A stretch of 64,000 nt of DNA from Cribrihabitans_A pelagius (GCF_048820915.1 NZ_JBMERR010000020.1:1-64000); one strand, 5' to 3'. Numbered from the stretch's first letter, positions 42,938 to 51,023 are shown. Notes: generated from the letters alone by a model not told the origin. A program made the numbers and translations.

Positions 42938-43054
42938 ATGGTCAGGCGCATGGGGGCACCTTCGGGTGCGCCGCTTTCTACGGGCGGTAGTTCCAACCCT
43001 GTGTGTCTGGCCGCCAGAGATTGGAACCTCTCGTGGCTGGGTTTTGAAACCTAA
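42938..43054 (+). CDS. Short reading frame resembling phage Ash-type peptides
   Basis: 38 aa from the ATG at 42938. The sense frame is open further up to a stop near 42898. The product (MVRRMGAPSGAPLSTGGSS, then ARDWNLSWLGF) has the cadence of the short Ash-type proteins encoded near the switch region of P4-like phages. The DNA also contains GGCACC-TTCG-GGTGCGCC (about 42955-42972), a stable hairpin, and three TTGGAAC-type words (42876, 42990 in reverse, 43020). The segment may act as RNA rather than protein. Family call uncertain. Confidence 0.4.
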   Translation: MVRRMGAPSGAPLSTGGSSNPVCLAARDWNLSWLGFET

Positions 43055-43072
43055 ACGTAGAGAGGGTCAATT

Positions 43073-43321
43073 ATGACCATTCATACCCCATGCCTGAACC
43101 AACTGACCGCCGCAATGAATGTAGCCTCTGACGCTGTTGAGTTGGAGGGGCTTGCGCAGGCAATGCGCATCGTTGCGGCTGCCTTTGCCAGCGATCCTGA
43201 CCTTGAGGCCAGCGATGCCCTGGATGCCCTTGCAATTGCGCTGCACAATAAATCCGTGTCGCACAGGCTGATGGCGGAGCAGTCGGGCGCTTTCACCCCT
43301 GCAGATATGTTCACTGAATAG
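43073..43321 (+). CDS. Small helical phage protein
   Basis: 82 aa, predicted almost entirely helical and acidic (VELEGLAQAMRIVAAAFASD, EASDALDALAIALH). A GAGAGGG site lies upstream. It stands between the Ash-like frame and an operator cluster. Function unknown. Confidence 0.6.
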   Translation: MTIHTPCLNQLTAAMNVASDAVELEGLAQAMRIVAAAFASDPDLEASDALDALAIALHNKSVSHRLMAEQSGAFTPADMFTE

Positions 43322-43329
43322 GCGAACTA

Positions 43330-43395
43330 AACCTTTAAAGGTGCTATTTTGGCTTGCAGCACATCTTTAAAGGCGTTCTATCACCTATAAGGCGT
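43330..43395. promoter_or_regulatory. Three operator copies before the KilA/Bro-like gene
   Basis: AACCTTTAAAGGTG (43330-43343), CATCTTTAAAGGCG (43362-43375) and CACCTATAAGGCGTG (43382-43395). The centres of the first two are 32 bp apart and those of the last two about 20 bp apart, similar to the arrangement at the early switch. Some share AT-rich cores that could also serve as -10 elements. Confidence 0.65.
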
Positions 43396-43422
43396 GCTGC
43401 CTATTTTCAGAAAGGACATGAC

Positions 43423-44184
43423 ATGATGAACCTGACTATTCAAGATTTCAACGGTGAACCCCGGATGCGGGATACCGATATTGCAGAGGCGCTTGGTTTC
43501 TCGCGGGCGCGAGACTTCCGCAAGTTGATTTTGAGGTGCCTGGCGGCACTGGGCAGTTTTGGGGAGGTAACGCGCGCCATGCCGTCGCGCGTTGACAAGC
43601 ATAACCCGAATGCTCGGGAATACTGGCTGAACGAACATCAGACGTTCTACATCTGCACGCAAAGCAAGACGGAAAACGCTTTCGCCATAACCCGGCAGAT
43701 CATCAACCTGTTTGTTGCATGGCGTAATGGGCGGCTGAGCGAGCAGCCGGAGCAGGCGCAACCCGGCTTCCAATTGGATGCGGATACGCAAACATATCTC
43801 ACCATGGTGCGTGAGGTGCGCATGACAAAGGGAAGGGCTGCCGCGAGCTGGCTTTATGACCGGCTGCCGTTGCCGTCTTTGCCGCCCAGCATCCAGCCGC
43901 AGCCCGTGGTTCAGGAGGGGCAGGAGGTGGATAATATCTTGCTGTTCTTGCAGGATAAATGCGTGATTTCTGGCCGCAAGTCGGATTGGATCCGCAGCCG
44001 CGATCTGTATGAGGCATACTGCGCTTATTGTGATGAGGGCGGTGTTCCACCGCACCCTCTCCGTGCTTTTGGCTTGCGCGCCAAGGCGCTGTCAGAGGTG
44101 TACAAGTGCCCTGATACAGGTGCCAGCTTCCGGCATGGAAAGCGTAGCGATACGGGGTTTCGTGGCCTGCGCCTGATCGACTGA
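43423..44184 (+). CDS. KilA/Bro-type antirepressor-like protein with primase-type C-terminal domain
   Basis: 253 aa from the ATG at 43423 (a second ATG follows at once), with AAGGA upstream. The first ~115 residues resemble phage antirepressor/Bro-N proteins (RMRDTDIAEALGFSRARDFR, EYWLNEHQTFYICTQSKTEN, and VAWRNGR). A Pro-rich linker follows. Residues 173-253 (LLFLQDKCVISGRKSDWIRS, to GFRGLRLID) match in layout the C-terminal domains of the helicase and of the Gp49-like protein. It may counter the repressor or regulate replication. A terminator follows it. Confidence 0.7.
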   Translation: MMNLTIQDFNGEPRMRDTDIAEALGFSRARDFRKLILRCLAALGSFGEVTRAMPSRVDKHNPNAREYWLNEHQTFYICTQSKTENAFAITRQIINLFVAWRNGRLSEQPEQAQPGFQLDADTQTYLTMVREVRMTKGRAAASWLYDRLPLPSLPPSIQPQPVVQEGQEVDNILLFLQDKCVISGRKSDWIRSRDLYEAYCAYCDEGGVPPHPLRAFGLRAKALSEVYKCPDTGASFRHGKRSDTGFRGLRLID

Positions 44185-44210
44185 TAGGCCGTAGGGCTGA
44201 ATTACCACAG

Positions 44211-44242
44211 GGCCGCCCCCTCACCGGGCGGCCTCTTTTTTT
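44211..44242 (+). terminator. Intrinsic terminator of the early operon
   Basis: GGCCGCCC (44211-44218), a 7-base loop, GGGCGGCC (44226-44233), then T-rich tail to 44242. It ends the transcript of the KilA/Bro-like gene. Confidence 0.9.
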
Positions 44243-44283
44243 GTGTCTTGCGATCCCCGCACCCCTCTTTTCCGGCTGCACGC

Positions 44284-44676
44284 TTCGACCCCTAAGACCC
44301 CTATAGGTAGGCGGGAAGGGAAGGGAATAATCAGATCTGCGGGATTATAGGGACTTGGCGCGAGTTTGGCGGGACGTGGCCTATTCCAGGGGTGCGGGTT
44401 TTTGCAAAGAAATATCAGCGCGTTACGCGAGATCCGGGATCACAGGGATCACAGGGACCAAACTTTGGGGGCCTTGCCCTATGTGTGTGCGGGCGCGTTT
44501 TTGCGTGTTTATCTTTCCTGTGTGTGTACGGAAATCTTGATCCCTATGGTCCCTATGATCCCTAAGTGAAACACAAAGGTTAGAAAAATCAGGGGGTTGA
44601 GAGGCGATGCGGGCGCAGGGGTCCGGGGCACACGTGGTCCCTGCCTGATCCCTGACCCCTTGGTGTGATCCCTAAG
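44284..44676. repeat. Cluster of GATCCCT/GGGATCA repeats (iteron-like)
   Basis: A non-coding stretch of about 400 bp holds many copies of one word in both directions. GGGATCACAGGGATCACAGGGACC (44437-44459 area) reads one way. GATCCCTATGGTCCCTATGA then GATCCCTAAG (44539-44566) reads the other. Further copies are CTGATCCCTGACC (44645-44657) and TGATCCCTAAG (44666-44676), with weaker ones near 44289-44303. The inverted copies could also fold into a long stem. Position between the replication genes and terminase suits an origin or a packaging signal. Confidence 0.6.
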
Positions 44677-44679
44677 AAA

Positions 44680-44714
44680 CCCCTTTAAAGGCGTATAGCA
44701 CCTCGTATATGGTG
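44680..44714. promoter_or_regulatory. Operator copies before the Q-position gene
   Basis: CCCCTTTAAAGGCG (44680-44693) and CACCTCGTATATGGTG (44699-44714). The first has the operator core TTTAAAGG; the second is a related inverted repeat. They lie 50-90 bp upstream of the start at 44767. Confidence 0.55.
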
Positions 44715-44766
44715 GCTGTACCTGAGGCGTTTCACTAGATTTTGTGGCTGAACAGAGGATTTGAGC

Positions 44767-45465
44767 ATGAACCATGTAGCGGCGCGGCTGATCGCGGAGC
44801 GGGTCAATATCGCCATCATCACCAACCGGGCGCAGCGGCGGGCGCTGGTGGGCATCGGCAGCGGCGAGCGGGCCACGCCCGGCCCGGCCCGTGCAGTGGC
44901 AGAGTTGTGCGAGGCCAAGGATAGCGCCCCGGCGCCAACCACCTACGGCGGAGCAGAGGAAGCTTTTGAGCTGGTGCCGCCGGGCGTGCAGGCCACCCGG
45001 CAGCGGATGCCAGCCTTGCTGCGCCGGATGGATGAGCAGGACGCGCGCCGGGCTGCGGCTGAGGCTTACGCTCATGCCGTCGAGAAAGTCGGATCTGTGG
45101 CGGGCGCATCGGCTGAGGGCGGCAAGGCGGATGGCGGCGCGGCCACCAATGACGGTGGGGTGACAACCCGGATCCGCTATGCGGGCACGATCTCGACGGT
45201 GCAAAAGGCGCTGGACCGGGCGGGGGTGGCACTGAAGCCGAACGCTCAGGGCGGGGGCGCCCGCAAGCCGATCACCGCCCGCGCGCTGATGGATGCGATT
45301 TGCCTGGATGGCTCGGACATGAAAGCGATCTTGCAGAACGCGGGATGGTCGGGCCATCGCCGGGATGTTGCCACGCTGAACGCGCTGGCGGATGTGTATC
45401 TTGAGCTGATGGCCCGTGTTCTCGGGCTGGTGGCGCGCGATGCGCCCACGCCTTGGGATGCGTAA
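44767..45465 (+). CDS. Protein in the position of the late antiterminator Q
   Basis: 232 aa with AGAGGA before the ATG at 44767. The N-terminal third is helical and basic, the middle (about 95-140) is an Ala/Gly-rich linker, and the C-terminal ~90 residues are helical (TISTVQKALDRAGVALK, ARALMDAICLDGSDMKAIL). No known family is recognised and no zinc cysteines like those of lambdoid Q are seen. It is immediately upstream of a strong promoter followed by a short leader and terminator, the same order as lambda Q, pR' and tR'. It is therefore a candidate late-gene activator; this rests on position only. Confidence 0.6.
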   Translation: MNHVAARLIAERVNIAIITNRAQRRALVGIGSGERATPGPARAVAELCEAKDSAPAPTTYGGAEEAFELVPPGVQATRQRMPALLRRMDEQDARRAAAEAYAHAVEKVGSVAGASAEGGKADGGAATNDGGVTTRIRYAGTISTVQKALDRAGVALKPNAQGGGARKPITARALMDAICLDGSDMKAILQNAGWSGHRRDVATLNALADVYLELMARVLGLVARDAPTPWDA

Positions 45466-45489
45466 CGCGGTACACTTTTCGGAAAGTGT

Positions 45490-45522
45490 TTGACAAAACC
45501 CGGAACCTCACCTTATAAGGTG
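45490..45522 (+). promoter_or_regulatory. Late promoter with a repressor operator over the -10
   Basis: TTGACA (45490-45495) is followed, with 17-18 bases between, by TTATAAG (45513-45519). The perfect palindrome CACCTTATAAGGTG (45509-45522) covers the -10 exactly. A half-site (GATTAAAGGTG, 45531-45541) lies just downstream. Repressor binding here would shut off late transcription directly. Confidence 0.8.
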
Positions 45523-45547
45523 TACCTACTGATTAAAGGTGTGTCCA

Positions 45548-45597
45548 GACGGCAACGCCCGCCCTGCAGCAGCAGCGCGGGCGTTTTCTTTGCCGTC
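45548..45597 (+). terminator. Leader terminator after the late promoter (tR'-like)
   Basis: Inner stem AACGCCCGC (45554-45562) with GCGGGCGTT (45577-45585), followed by TTCTTT. Outer arms GACGGCA/TGCCGTC extend it (45548-45597). The likely start of transcription is near 45526, so the leader would be only about 60 nt. Late genes would then need antitermination to be expressed. Confidence 0.75.
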
Positions 45598-45795
45598 ACC
45601 AGCGCCAGCCGAAAAGGGGTTCCAGCCATGAAGTAGCCTAGTTCTCGCTCCACTTAGCACAAATATTTCCCGCCGCCCGCAAGAGCGGGTTTTGAAGCCC
45701 CACGCCAAGGGGCAGGACCGCGTCAGCCCTAAGCACCTCAGGTGCGGGGCGCGCGGCCACAGTTTTGAATTTGGCGCGCACCGGAAACCCTACAC
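45598..45795. other. Leader region upstream of the first late gene
   Basis: About 200 bp with several further hairpins: CCCGC-AAGA-GCGGG followed by TTTT (45676-45693), GCCCC...GGGGC (45697-45713) and the palindrome GCACCTCAGGTGC (45733-45745). They may be extra terminators or part of an antitermination signal. No gene seen. Confidence 0.5.
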
Positions 45796-46422
45796 ATGAT
45801 TGAACTGTCCGTAGACACGCGCGCCATAGAGCGGCGGCTGAACAGCATTGCATCAAGTCAACTGCCGTTCGCCACCGCTCTAGGTATCAATGACGTGGCC
45901 GGTCAGATCCGCGACGCTGAGCAATCCGGCTTAGAACGCGATCTGGACCGGCCCGCCCCGTTCACCAAGCGGGGGATGTTTGTTGCCCGCGCCTCCAAGC
46001 GCCGCCCTGTCGGCGTGGTGGGCTTCAAGAAAGTTCAATCCCATTACCTGGCCCTGCAGGCTTCCGGCGGAACGCGCCGTGCGAAGCGCAAGGCAGTGGT
46101 TGTGCCGGTGGGCGCCCGCCTCAACAAATACGGCAACATGCCCCGCGGCGCGCTCAAGCGCCAGCTCGCCAAGCCAAACGTTTTCTCTGGCAAGGTGAAG
46201 GGTGTGGCCGGTGTCTGGCAGAGGCCAGACCGGGGGCGGCGCCGGGACGGCACACGCGGAACCAAACGTGCCAAGGGCCTCAAGCTTTTGGCGGTTTACA
46301 AATCCGCTGTGAAGTATTCACCGCGCCTCAAATTCGAGACGCGGGCAAAGGTATTGGCGAGCCGGGAGATCGGCCCCGCCATCGCAAAGCATCTGGCCTA
46401 TGCAGTGAAAACCGCACGCTAA
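45796..46422 (+). CDS. Minor tail protein Z-like
   Basis: 208 aa, very basic. The N-terminus reads like gpZ-type phage proteins (FATALGINDVAGQIRDAEQS, then LDRPAPFTKRGMFV and VGFKKVQSHYLALQ). Such proteins act at the head-tail or tail-completion step. In lambda Z lies between the head-joining genes and U, but here it is the first late gene, ahead of terminase. Start chosen at 45796, the first ATG in frame. Confidence 0.6.
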   Translation: MIELSVDTRAIERRLNSIASSQLPFATALGINDVAGQIRDAEQSGLERDLDRPAPFTKRGMFVARASKRRPVGVVGFKKVQSHYLALQASGGTRRAKRKAVVVPVGARLNKYGNMPRGALKRQLAKPNVFSGKVKGVAGVWQRPDRGRRRDGTRGTKRAKGLKLLAVYKSAVKYSPRLKFETRAKVLASREIGPAIAKHLAYAVKTAR

Positions 46423-46572
46423 GGGAGTGTTGGGCCTTGGGTCCTTCCTGGCCCCTGGCCTCATGCGGGTAATTCGCGCCCCGGTGCTTTGATGTGTTTC
46501 ATGATGCTCAGGGATACAGATTAGGGTTGATGTTGTTGTTGCCCTTGCCCCTGACAGAAAGGGGGTTCCGGC

Positions 46573-47193
46573 ATGGCAGAGGAAGCCGAAACCGCAGATG
46601 CAGAGGCCGCCGCGGCTGAGCCGCTGCTGAACCGCTCGCAGATTGCGCAGATCTTCGGTGTTTCAGAAAACACCATCGACAAGTGGCGCAAAAAGGGAAT
46701 GCCGGTTGAGGGCGAGGGCGGCAACGGCGTTGCCTATGAGTTCCGGTTCTCAGACTGCAAGCGATGGTTTGAAGAAACCAAGGCGCGGGAACAGGCTGAG
46801 AAACAGGCCGCGGATGATTTTGTATCGCAACAGCGCATGGAATTTCTCAACGCGGGTCAACGGGATCAGGCGGCGGGGTTTTCTGCAGGTCAGCGGAAAG
46901 AAATGGCGCAGGCTGAGCTTGTTTGGATGCAAGCGGCCCGCGCCCGCGGCGCCCTGATCCATGTGGATGAGGTTGTTGAGCTTCTGGATCAGATCTTTGG
47001 CGAGTTCCGCGCGGGCCTGGATGGACAACCGGATTGGCTGGAACGTGAGTTCAGCCTGACCGGGGATCAAGTCGAGCGGGCGGTTGACTATAACGACGGG
47101 ATCCTTCGCAGCGTCCAAGCCAAGATCAGGGCCGCGGCCCTGGGGGAGGATCAAACGCAAGTTGTCGATCCGCTGGATGGGAGGTTGTTGTGA
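46573..47193 (+). CDS. Terminase small subunit (Nu1-like)
   Basis: 206 aa. After an acidic N-terminus, residues about 18-70 form a winged helix-turn-helix (LLNRSQIAQIFGVSENTIDK, then WRKKGMPVEG and EFRFSDCKRWF) like lambda Nu1. The remaining helices should bind the large subunit. It recognises the packaging site. The start codon of the large subunit follows the stop immediately. Confidence 0.85.
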   Translation: MAEEAETADAEAAAAEPLLNRSQIAQIFGVSENTIDKWRKKGMPVEGEGGNGVAYEFRFSDCKRWFEETKAREQAEKQAADDFVSQQRMEFLNAGQRDQAAGFSAGQRKEMAQAELVWMQAARARGALIHVDEVVELLDQIFGEFRAGLDGQPDWLEREFSLTGDQVERAVDYNDGILRSVQAKIRAAALGEDQTQVVDPLDGRLL

Positions 47194-49284
47194 ATGGTGG
47201 TGATGCCTAACCGGCGGCCCGGCGAGATCCCTGATTTGCCGCCGCTGCCGCCCTATGCCGGTGTCTCTGTGCCGCTGGTGCGTGCGCTTCCAACCCTGAC
47301 GCCTGCAGCCCGCATGGGTGTGATTGCAGCGGCAGAGAAACACATGAAGGTCAACGCAAACGGGCGTTGGGTGGATTTTGACCGGAACGTCACACCTTAC
47401 ATGAATGAGCCTGCAGATATGACGGCATCCCGCCGCTATCGCGAGGTGATCTTTGTGGGTCCAGCGCGGGCGGGCAAAACCGTCATGCTGCTTTCGACGG
47501 TCAGCCACATTGTGCTGTGCAATCCCTGTGTTTGCCGCATCGTGCATATGACCGAAAGTTCCGGCGAGGCATGGGTTGATGAGGAACTGAAACCTATGAT
47601 CGAAAACAGCCCAGATCTTGCCGAACGGCAGGGCACCGGGCGGTCAGACCGGAATATTCTGAGCAAGAAATTCATCGGCGGGGCCAAGATCATAATCGGC
47701 GCGCCGACAAAGAACTTTCTTTCGGGGAACACAACGCAGGTTGTGCTTTTTACCGACATTGACCGGATGAAACTGAACATCGGCAATGAGGGTTCGCCCT
47801 TCGCGATGGGTGCCAAGCGGACGGAAACGCTCGGCTCCCGCGGCATGACTGTTGCGGAAGCCTCGCCCGGTTACATGGTCACTGAGGTGGATTGGAAGCC
47901 GTCAACCCCGCATGAGGCCCCGCCCTGTTCGGGGATCCTTGAGCTGTACAACGGCGGCACTCGGGCGCGCTGGTATTGGGATTGTCCTGAGTGCGGCGAG
48001 GCATTCGAGCCGCACACTGACAAGCTGCACTATGACAAGAGCCTATCACCGGCTGAGGCCGGTGAGGCCGCGGTGATGGTGTGCCCGCATAACGGCTGCT
48101 GGATCACTCATGATCAAAAGGTTGATCTGAACCGCAAAGGGTACTGGCTGCACGAAACCGCTGAGGGCGGGCTTGCCCGAATTGATAGCGGCGAGGTGCG
48201 CAAAAGCGAGCGGGTGAGCTATCACCTGAACGGCGCGGCAGCGGCCTTTGCATCCTGGGCACGGATCGTCTCGAAATACGAAACCGCCAAGCGGGCGGTT
48301 GATGCGGGCGGCGATGAGGAAACGCTAAAGGTTGTCGTGAATACGGATATGGGGCTTGCCTATGTCCCGCGGGCGCTCAGCACTGAGGGGGATCTGACCC
48401 TTGAGGCGCTGAAACGGATGTGCCGGCCATTTGCGCACAAGGTCGCGCCGGAATGGGCGCGGTTCCTGATCGCCTCGGCGGATGTGCAGGGCAATCGCTT
48501 TGTGGTGCAGATCACGGCCTTTGGCCTGGATGGCCGCAAGCTGATCATTGATCGCTTCGACCTGTTCAAGCCGCCATCGGATGCGCCGCTTGCAGAGGGC
48601 CGGGTGCTTGAGCCGCACAAGTACATTGAGGATTGGGATGTGCTGCTGCCGGTGCTTCGCACGCCTTACGCTGTTGACGGGCAGGATTTCGGCCTGATCC
48701 CGATGGCAATGGCTTGTGACTTCCACGGCAAGCCGGGTGTTTCAGACCGGGCAACGCAATTCTGGCAGGATCGCCGGGAGGAAGGCGAGGCGGATCGCTG
48801 GTTTTTCGTGCGGGGGCACGGTGGCTACAGAGTTTCGGGCCGGGTCTGGTATAAGGCGCCGGAGCGCAAGAGCGACGGCGGGCAGGCCCGCGATATCAAG
48901 CTTTTGAACATCGCAACCGACAAGCTGAAAGACACGGTTTTCTCTGCCCTGGATCGCGAGGACGGCGGCCCCGGTTCCCTGATGTTAGGCGACTGGATGC
49001 CGGAGGATCCGCTGAAAGAGTTCACGGCGGAGCGCTGGACCGAAAAGGGCTATGAGAAATTACAGCCCCGAAACGAAAGCATCGACCTCAGCAGCTACGC
49101 GCAGGCGTTGGCTGAACACAAAGGGCTGCTGCGCCTGGATCCTGAGGATCCGCATGATTGGGCGCAGGGCGGCCTGTCAAACACATTTGCGGCTCCGTTG
49201 GGCGACGGCGGTGAGCCTGAGCCGTTAGAGGGTCCGGTGCGACCCGAAATGAAGGTGCCCCGCAAAATCAGTTTCTTGGAGTGA
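47194..49284 (+). CDS. Terminase large subunit (GpA family)
   Basis: 696 aa. ATPase Walker A-like loop FVGPARAGKTV at about residues 87-97 and Walker B-like VVLFTDIDRM. A zinc-binding insert is seen (CPECGEAFEPH...CPHNGCWI). The C-terminal nuclease acids are within IASADVQGNRFVVQ and ACDFHGKP. This packages DNA into the prohead and cuts genome ends; GpA-type enzymes usually make cohesive ends, so the phage probably has cos ends. Start at 47194 directly after the small-subunit stop. Confidence 0.93.
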   Translation: MVVMPNRRPGEIPDLPPLPPYAGVSVPLVRALPTLTPAARMGVIAAAEKHMKVNANGRWVDFDRNVTPYMNEPADMTASRRYREVIFVGPARAGKTVMLLSTVSHIVLCNPCVCRIVHMTESSGEAWVDEELKPMIENSPDLAERQGTGRSDRNILSKKFIGGAKIIIGAPTKNFLSGNTTQVVLFTDIDRMKLNIGNEGSPFAMGAKRTETLGSRGMTVAEASPGYMVTEVDWKPSTPHEAPPCSGILELYNGGTRARWYWDCPECGEAFEPHTDKLHYDKSLSPAEAGEAAVMVCPHNGCWITHDQKVDLNRKGYWLHETAEGGLARIDSGEVRKSERVSYHLNGAAAAFASWARIVSKYETAKRAVDAGGDEETLKVVVNTDMGLAYVPRALSTEGDLTLEALKRMCRPFAHKVAPEWARFLIASADVQGNRFVVQITAFGLDGRKLIIDRFDLFKPPSDAPLAEGRVLEPHKYIEDWDVLLPVLRTPYAVDGQDFGLIPMAMACDFHGKPGVSDRATQFWQDRREEGEADRWFFVRGHGGYRVSGRVWYKAPERKSDGGQARDIKLLNIATDKLKDTVFSALDREDGGPGSLMLGDWMPEDPLKEFTAERWTEKGYEKLQPRNESIDLSSYAQALAEHKGLLRLDPEDPHDWAQGGLSNTFAAPLGDGGEPEPLEGPVRPEMKVPRKISFLE

Positions 49285-49289
49285 GCTGC

Positions 49290-49493
49290 ATGGCGAAATA
49301 CAAACAACAGGACCTTGAGAATATCAAGGCCATAATTTCGGGCGGTTTGGATCAAGCCATGATCGCCGGGGAGATGGTTCGCTATCGCAACCTGACTGAT
49401 CTGCGCCGGATCCAGTCCATGATTGAGGCGGATCTTGAACCGGTCCGCCCTGCGGTGCCGCTGGTTTATGCGTCCACTGACCGGGGGCTTTAA
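49290..49493 (+). CDS. Head-completion protein gpW-like
   Basis: 67 aa from the ATG at 49290 (GGAG eight bases upstream); an ATG 9 bases earlier is less well placed. It has the layout of gpW: helix (DLENIKAIISGGL), short beta turn (EMVRYRNL), second helix (DLRRIQSMIEADL). It seals the packaged head and gives the platform for the tail. It lies between terminase and portal as in lambda. Confidence 0.8.
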   Translation: MAKYKQQDLENIKAIISGGLDQAMIAGEMVRYRNLTDLRRIQSMIEADLEPVRPAVPLVYASTDRGL

Positions 49494-49496
49494 GGC

Positions 49497-51023
49497 ATGA
49501 TGCATTTCAGCGGCGCCTCTATGCTGGATAAGGCAATCCTTGCGGTTTCGCCGCAGCGCGGATTGTCCCGGATCCAAGCCAGGGCTGAGGCAAATATCCT
49601 TATGAACTATGACGCGGCGAGCAATGGCCGCCGCGTCAAGGGGTGGCGCGCTCCGGCAACGGATGCGGATGCAGCATCGCGCAGAGGGCGCGGTACAATG
49701 CGGCAGCGCTCGCGCGATATGATCCGCAACGCACCGTTTGCCAAGCGGGCGCAATCGGTTATCACAAACAACGTTGTTGGATCCGGCATCACGCCATCCA
49801 TCACCGGCAGGAGCAAGAAACAGGCTGATCTTGCGGCTGCAAAGATCTTGCCGTTCCTGCAGTCAACCGATCTGGATAAGCACCGGGCCTTGAACCTCTC
49901 CTCCATGCAAACCGTTGTTATGAACAGCGTGTTTGAAAGCGGCGAGGTGCTGGCGATCCGGCATGTGCGCACGAATGACGGTCGGGCGCTGCCCCTGGCT
50001 GTTGAGCTGGTGGAAGTCGATCACCTGAACACGGTGATCTCTGATCACGACGGCAATGAAGTGCGGGATGGCATCGAATTTGACGCTGACGGCGTTGCGG
50101 TGGCCTATCACCTCTATGAGCAGCATCCCGGCTCAGCATCGCGCAAGATCTCGATTAAGACGCAACGGATCCCGGCGGAGCATGTTCTGCACATTCGGCG
50201 GATTGACCGGCCCGGCCAGATGCGCGGTGTACCCTGGCTGGCCCCGGTGATGGTGACACTTGGGGAAATGCGCGACTATCAGGAGGCGCAGATCCTCAAG
50301 CAGAAAATCTCCGCTTTGCTAGCGGGAGTGATCAAGCCGGTTGATGGCCAAAAGCTTCCAAAGAATGCGCCGGGGCTTGAAAAAATGTCTCCGGGCGCGC
50401 TGGTCTACGCCGATCAGGGGCAGGATGTGGTGTTTACCAATCCGCCCAAGGTTGACGATTTTGACGTGGTGATGCGGTTGGGGCTGTGCGCAATCGCAAT
50501 GGGTATCGGCATCACGTATGAAAGCCTCAGCGGCGATCTGAGCCGGGTCAATTACTCATCCATGCGGGCCGGGCGGCTCGAAATGGATAAGAACATTGAA
50601 ACATGGCAAGAGCAGATCATGATTGCGCAGTTCTGCGCGGGCATTGGCCGTTGGGCGCTGGATGCCTACCGGCTGACGCAGAGCAAGCGCCTTAGCCCGC
50701 TGGAAGTGTCTTGGACCGCTCAGCGCCGCGCGTTGATTGATCCGGTCAAGGAAATTCCGTCGATCCTCGCCAAGATCGCTGGCGGGCTTTCGAGCCTCAG
50801 CCGCGAGCAACGCGCAATGGGTCTGGATCCCGACATTATCGCGCAGGAGCGAAAAGATGATGCGGCCCGCCTGGATGGCCTCGCCGCAGGTATGGCCGAT
50901 CAGGAACGGCAGTCAGTCGGGATGCGTGCGGTGATCGCGCTCATGCAGCTTATCGCCGGGGATGATCCGGCGGATTTCACTGGCTCATTGAAAGGGGAAA
51001 GCGAGTATGAGCGAACTGATTAA
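49497..51023 (+). CDS. Portal protein (lambda gpB family)
   Basis: 508 aa. Lambda-portal motifs include RQRSRDMIRNAPFAKRAQSV and NNVVGSGI near the N-terminus. Further along are ESGEVLAIRH, HIRRIDRPGQMRGVPWLAPV, and LSGDLSRVNYSSMRAGRLEM. It forms the ring through which DNA enters and the tail joins. It overlaps the next gene by 17 bases. Either of two adjacent ATGs at 49497/49500 could be the start. Confidence 0.93.
   Translation: MMHFSGASMLDKAILAVSPQRGLSRIQARAEANILMNYDAASNGRRVKGWRAPATDADAASRRGRGTMRQRSRDMIRNAPFAKRAQSVITNNVVGSGITPSITGRSKKQADLAAAKILPFLQSTDLDKHRALNLSSMQTVVMNSVFESGEVLAIRHVRTNDGRALPLAVELVEVDHLNTVISDHDGNEVRDGIEFDADGVAVAYHLYEQHPGSASRKISIKTQRIPAEHVLHIRRIDRPGQMRGVPWLAPVMVTLGEMRDYQEAQILKQKISALLAGVIKPVDGQKLPKNAPGLEKMSPGALVYADQGQDVVFTNPPKVDDFDVVMRLGLCAIAMGIGITYESLSGDLSRVNYSSMRAGRLEMDKNIETWQEQIMIAQFCAGIGRWALDAYRLTQSKRLSPLEVSWTAQRRALIDPVKEIPSILAKIAGGLSSLSREQRAMGLDPDIIAQERKDDAARLDGLAAGMADQERQSVGMRAVIALMQLIAGDDPADFTGSLKGESEYERTD

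Noticed and set aside
42745..43076. Two overlapping 83-86 codon frames on opposite strands upstream of 43073
   Set aside because: They cross operator and hairpin sequence and have Arg-rich shadow composition; the short Ash-like frame is more plausible.
44420..44676. CRISPR array
   Set aside because: Repeated words are only 7-12 bp, occur in both orientations and have no regular spacers.
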